Shown in pieces: positions 62,428-64,000 of a DNA stretch of 64,000 nt. This stretch comes from an uncultured Pseudomonadota bacterium (GTDB taxonomy: Bacteria > Pseudomonadota > Alphaproteobacteria > RF32 > CAG-239), in contig CABUUO010000001.1 of NCBI GenBank assembly GCA_902494875.1, forward strand, positions 1 to 64,000, written 5' to 3'. The notes below the pieces were generated by a model. The model searched no databases. It saw only the letters and a program-made list of their open reading frames with translations, and was not told the origin of the DNA. Made by a program: the position numbers and the translations under genes. How positions within the stretch are numbered: the stretch's first letter is position 1; each line of letters opens with the position of its first letter.

Positions 62428-62854
62428 AAACCCCACTTTTAACTATCCAAAGCTAAAAGGATTTAATTTGTTGCGACTACAATTAAGCAGCCATTGCAAC
62501 TGGAGCTACGTTATTATCGTTAGCACTCATTTGATTTTGAACCGATAACGGTGGTATCTCACCGGGCACGACATACATATCTTTACTGCTTCCAATCAAA
62601 CCTGTTTCACCCCCGAAAAAACTTGCTCTGCGGTCAATTTTGTCATCCTTTATTTAATTTTCTAAGTTATGTACGTTTTTCTACACTCCTGTCGAAAATT
62701 AAATAAACTCCTAAAATTTGCCTCACATATCAAGTCTTATTCTATTAAACAAAAACTTGACATGCCAGAAAATCTGGTGGAGGTGCCGGGTACTGCCCCC
62801 GGGTCTTAAAAGCCTATTTCATACAGCCTCTAGTGCCATAGTTGATTGCTCAAC
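62403..62854 (-). ncRNA. ssrA: tmRNA, circularly permuted two-piece ssrA
   Basis: Order on the minus strand: acceptor piece first (about 62854 to 62775, ending GGCACCTCCACCA with T arm CCGGGGGCAGTACCCGG), a long spacer (62774-62615), then the coding piece from 62614 (GGGGGTGAAACAGG...). The coding 5' end GGGGGTG pairs with the acceptor CACCTCC, giving the G3-U70 wobble pair that alanyl-tRNA synthetase needs. The tag frame is 62524-62483: GCT AAC GAT AAT AAC ... GCT GCT TAA, giving ANDNNVAPVAMAA, 14 residues with the charged alanine. The order is the known permuted form, whose pieces are cut apart and held by base pairing. A good promoter precedes it. Confidence 0.92.
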
Positions 62855-62860
62855 ATTTCT

Positions 62861-62889
62861 AATATAGATAAACTTTAATGATATTTCAA
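62861..62889 (-). promoter_or_regulatory. Promoter of ssrA
   Basis: Minus strand: TTGAAA (62889-62884), 17-bp spacer, TATATT (62866-62861). Transcription would begin near 62854, at the acceptor piece. Confidence 0.65.
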
Positions 62890-62910
62890 GCTATATGTTT
62901 GATTAAGCGG

Positions 62911-62939
62911 TTGACATAATCCGACTGCCGTTTTAATTT
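62911..62939 (+). promoter_or_regulatory. Possible promoter of the final gene
   Basis: TTGACA, 17-bp spacer, TAATTT. A second -10-like TATAAT lies at 62954-62959. Either could drive the gene at 62987. Confidence 0.4.
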
Positions 62940-62986
62940 GAAAGCATAAACTTTATAATTAATAATCATTAAATTTATTATTGTGT

Positions 62987-63955
62987 ATGGAAAAGAATAA
63001 AAATTTTCGGATGTCGGCGGCAAAGCTGCTTACCGACGAGCAGAACGACAAGATTTTGTACGATCTGTTGCGAGAGAAGGATTTTTCAAGGTTCTGCATG
63101 TGTCTGAAAAACGGATACAGGTTGGACGCTTTTCTCCTGAACTGTATGTTGAACAATAATTTTGAGAAAAATATTCCGACGGTTTTGGGTTTGTGTTCTA
63201 GATTTGACGCTTCGGTTTATGATTTTCTGGTTTTGTACTGGGAAAAGGAAAAGGCGGAAGCGTTCCTTGCCAAGCAATGTCGGACGGAGCTGCTGCGTGA
63301 AAAGTTTGACGACGTTTCTCTGGTGATGTATGAACAATGGGAACTTTTGGCCGAAAGGGGGAGATATGACCTTTTGATTGCCAACAATCAGTTTCAGCAG
63401 CTGGAAAAGGCAATGAAGCATTGTTTGTATTCGGTCTGTGAGGCATTGCTGAAAGCAGAACAGTTTGATTTTCTATATCAGACCGGCCATGCGGACGAAT
63501 TGAAGAAAAGCGCCGCGGGACGCAAGGAGTTATGGAAACGCCGCGATTGGGCGCTAATACTGAGTTTGCCGAAAGAGCAGATTTTGGAGGCTTCCGGCAT
63601 GACTGACACGGACAAGGCTTATGCTTATGTTGCGGCACATGACGGTCAGGAAGCATTATATGCCTATTTGCGGGAGACCGAGGGTTTTCTGTTGCGAAAA
63701 GGTTTTTTTGAGCCTTTTATCTACCACAAGGATTGGGAGTTTCTGTATGACAACAAATGTTACCGGCAAGTCAATGTTGAAGACTGGTGGCTGAGCGCGG
63801 AAAAAATCCCGGTGTTGAGGAAAAAGGCTGCGGACTGCGCGGCCCGGCAGAAGAATTGGGATTTTCTGGAAGAAAAAGGGTGCCCGGCACCACTTTTCAG
63901 AAGGCTGCATTGGTGCCGCTGGTACAGGGCTTTGGCCGTCAAACTCTGTTTATAG
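62987..63955 (+). CDS. Unknown protein, helical, possible repeat protein
   Basis: 322 residues from the ATG at 62987 (TTG at 62981 is an alternative). All-helical by appearance, with repeated units of about 33 residues of loosely similar shape (YDLLREKDFSRFCMCLKNGY, then LLIANNQFQQLEKAMKHCLY, then RKELWKRRDWALILSLP), which recalls ankyrin-like or HEAT-like stacking. Many cysteines, mostly in helices, and W/Y-rich. No signal peptide. Function unknown. An effector or scaffold role is only a guess. A terminator follows. Confidence 0.6.
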   Translation: MEKNKNFRMSAAKLLTDEQNDKILYDLLREKDFSRFCMCLKNGYRLDAFLLNCMLNNNFEKNIPTVLGLCSRFDASVYDFLVLYWEKEKAEAFLAKQCRTELLREKFDDVSLVMYEQWELLAERGRYDLLIANNQFQQLEKAMKHCLYSVCEALLKAEQFDFLYQTGHADELKKSAAGRKELWKRRDWALILSLPKEQILEASGMTDTDKAYAYVAAHDGQEALYAYLRETEGFLLRKGFFEPFIYHKDWEFLYDNKCYRQVNVEDWWLSAEKIPVLRKKAADCAARQKNWDFLEEKGCPAPLFRRLHWCRWYRALAVKLCL

Positions 63956-63966
63956 CGATTTTTTAT

Positions 63967-63998
63967 AAAAAAGGCTGGGGAAACACCAGTCTTTTTTT
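63967..63998 (+). terminator. Rho-independent terminator
   Basis: AAAAAAGGCTGG / CCAGTCTTTTTT stem (one G-T pair) with a 7-base loop and a T run, at the right edge. Confidence 0.85.
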
Positions 63999-64000
63999 GT

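Noticed and set aside
62415..62530. Small peptide gene beginning at ATG AGT GCT AAC
   Set aside because: The frame is the tmRNA tag sequence, not an independent gene, because the acceptor pairing and tRNA-like ends surround it.
1..64000. CRISPR array, prophage or transposase
   Set aside because: I found no regularly spaced repeats, integrase, phage structural gene or transposase. Only small palindromic repeats are present.

Overview
The window looks like chromosomal DNA of a host-associated or gut-type alphaproteobacterium of moderate to low GC content. Four signs point there. The tmRNA gene at 62.4-62.9 kb is circularly permuted (two-piece), a form typical of Alphaproteobacteria. An SspB-type ClpXP adaptor lies beside it. 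Lipid A synthesis uses LpxI. The gene orders plsY-dprA-topA and pyrH-frr-uppS-cdsA-rseP-bamA-lpxD-fabZ-lpxA-lpxI-lpxB are alphaproteobacterial. I see no transposase, integrase, phage gene, rRNA or CRISPR array.

Layout. 0-4.8 kb: a small membrane protein, then the leftward plsY-dprA-topA operon. 4.9-17.5 kb: nucleotide, translation and envelope genes from pyrH to lpxB, with a methyltransferase and an unknown protein inserted between fabZ and lpxA. The usual dxr gene is absent from this cluster. 17.6-25.6 kb: a small unknown protein, a secreted Cys-rich protein, comEC, an unknown 634-residue protein, prfC and a TPR lipoprotein. 25.7-27.3 kb: tRNA-Leu and trigger factor. 27.4-37.3 kb: a partly AT-rich envelope-glycan locus. 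It holds an OpgB/LTA-synthase-like sulfatase-fold enzyme, four paralogous polytopic membrane proteins that I read as GT-C-like glycosyltransferases, a GtrB/DPM1-like family 2 glycosyltransferase and a methyltransferase. 37.4-39.3 kb: clpP-clpX. 39.4-44.6 kb: an HD protein, an RNHCP protein, an MmcQ/YjbR protein, tRNA-Asn, tRNA-Cys, rpiB, glyA and an unknown protein. 44.8-48.6 kb: murF-nrdR-nusB-def-fmt. 48.7-51.6 kb: a subtilisin-type protease with an outer-membrane-barrel-like C-terminus. 51.8-57.8 kb: glmM, three small proteins, two tandem NhaD/ArsB-type transporters and a TrmJ-like methyltransferase. 57.8-64 kb: two small secreted proteins, a long palindromic repeat, mnmA, cysE, an alpha/beta hydrolase, a ribbon-helix-helix protein, sspB, ssrA and an unknown protein.

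Working together. The window encodes most of a trans-translation and tag-degradation route: a tmRNA with tag ANDNNVAPVAMAA, the SspB adaptor and the ClpX/ClpP protease. RF3, trigger factor, peptide deformylase and Met-tRNA formyltransferase are also present. A second theme is the cell envelope: lipid A enzymes LpxD/A/I/B with FabZ, BamA, RseP, PlsY, UppS, CdsA, GlmM and MurF, plus the four-paralog locus. That locus is the best candidate for something undescribed. A polyprenyl-phosphate-sugar synthase-like enzyme sits among four related putative membrane glycosyltransferases, and a broken fifth tail remains between the first two. DprA and ComEC suggest DNA uptake and recombination ability.

All functions are read from sequence motifs and gene order only. 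No search was run. Promoters and terminators are judged by eye.
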